Shown here: positions 13,392-13,415 of the stretch, in pieces
How positions within the stretch are numbered: position 1 is the first letter of the stretch
How the letters are laid out: every line of letters begins with the position of its first letter
Assembly (NCBI GenBank): GCA_965373045.1
Contig: CBDVEQ010000054.1
Coordinates: 1 to 13,415 of the forward strand
DNA length: 13,415 bases
Direction of reading: 5' to 3'
DNA from: DAOVDI01 sp965373045
Lineage (GTDB): Bacteria; Acidobacteriota; Aminicenantia; Aminicenantales; Aminicenantaceae
Notes under the pieces: model-generated
The model's input: only the letters and a program-made list of their open reading frames with translations
The model's database searches: none
What the model was told of the DNA's origin: nothing
Program-made: the position numbers and the translations under genes

Positions 13392-13415
13392 TACCGCAGT
13401 GGCTTCGTCGTGTTC

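Noticed and set aside
1..13415. Circular or terminally redundant element suggested by the shared 27 bp
   Set aside because: The right copy is followed by 24 bases that do not match the left flank, and there are no replication, integrase or conjugation genes.

Overview
The window carries eight protein-coding genes and very little non-coding DNA. No rRNA, tRNA, CRISPR array or intact transposase gene was seen. Five products have signals for export beyond the cytoplasm: four Sec-type signal peptides and one twin-arginine signal. One of these is a small outer-membrane-type barrel ending in Phe, so the host is a didermal (Gram-negative-type) bacterium. The gene set is a Tat-exported Gfo/Idh/MocA oxidoreductase, long M14, S9 and M28 peptidases, a polyphosphate-type ROK glucokinase and moderate base composition. 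It resembles protein-degrading heterotrophs such as Candidatus Aminicenantes (OP8) or related Acidobacteria-like lineages. That taxonomic guess is inference from family content only.

Layout from left to right. Positions 1-226 hold dispersed-repeat fragments and a putative promoter. 227-991 (+) is ppgK-like polyphosphate glucokinase. 1019-2362 (-) is the Tat-exported oxidoreductase, converging on ppgK. 2450-3478 (-) is an uncharacterised membrane protein. 3602-6136 (-) is an M14 metallocarboxypeptidase-type enzyme, with an S9 prolyl-oligopeptidase-family enzyme 19 bp upstream at 6156-8969 (-); the two form a likely operon. 8970-9182 is a divergent promoter region carrying another repeat copy. 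9183-10685 (+) is an inner-membrane M48 peptidase with two C-terminal zinc ribbons. 10701-12218 (-) is an exported M28 aminopeptidase, converging on M48 with a 15-bp gap. 12356-13192 (-) is an outer-membrane beta-barrel protein. 13193-13415 holds its promoter plus more repeat fragments.

Functional reading: S9, M14 and M28 are predicted to be exported and keep the catalytic residues of their families. Together they could cut peptides internally or dipeptidyl-wise, at C-termini and at N-termini in the periplasm, while M48 would do membrane-protein quality control from the inner membrane. The ppgK product would phosphorylate glucose with polyphosphate. No gene here obviously links sugar and peptide use.

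Start sites were revised in three genes (oxidoreductase to GTG 2362, M14 to ATG 6136, barrel to ATG 13192) from Shine-Dalgarno placement and gene spacing. The least ordinary signals are a mosaic of short repeats in the intergenic spaces (including a 27-bp direct repeat near both ends), the M48-zinc-ribbon fusion with a possibly leaderless start, and the unknown membrane protein with an internal sequence repeat. I found no convincing new defence, mobile or regulatory system.
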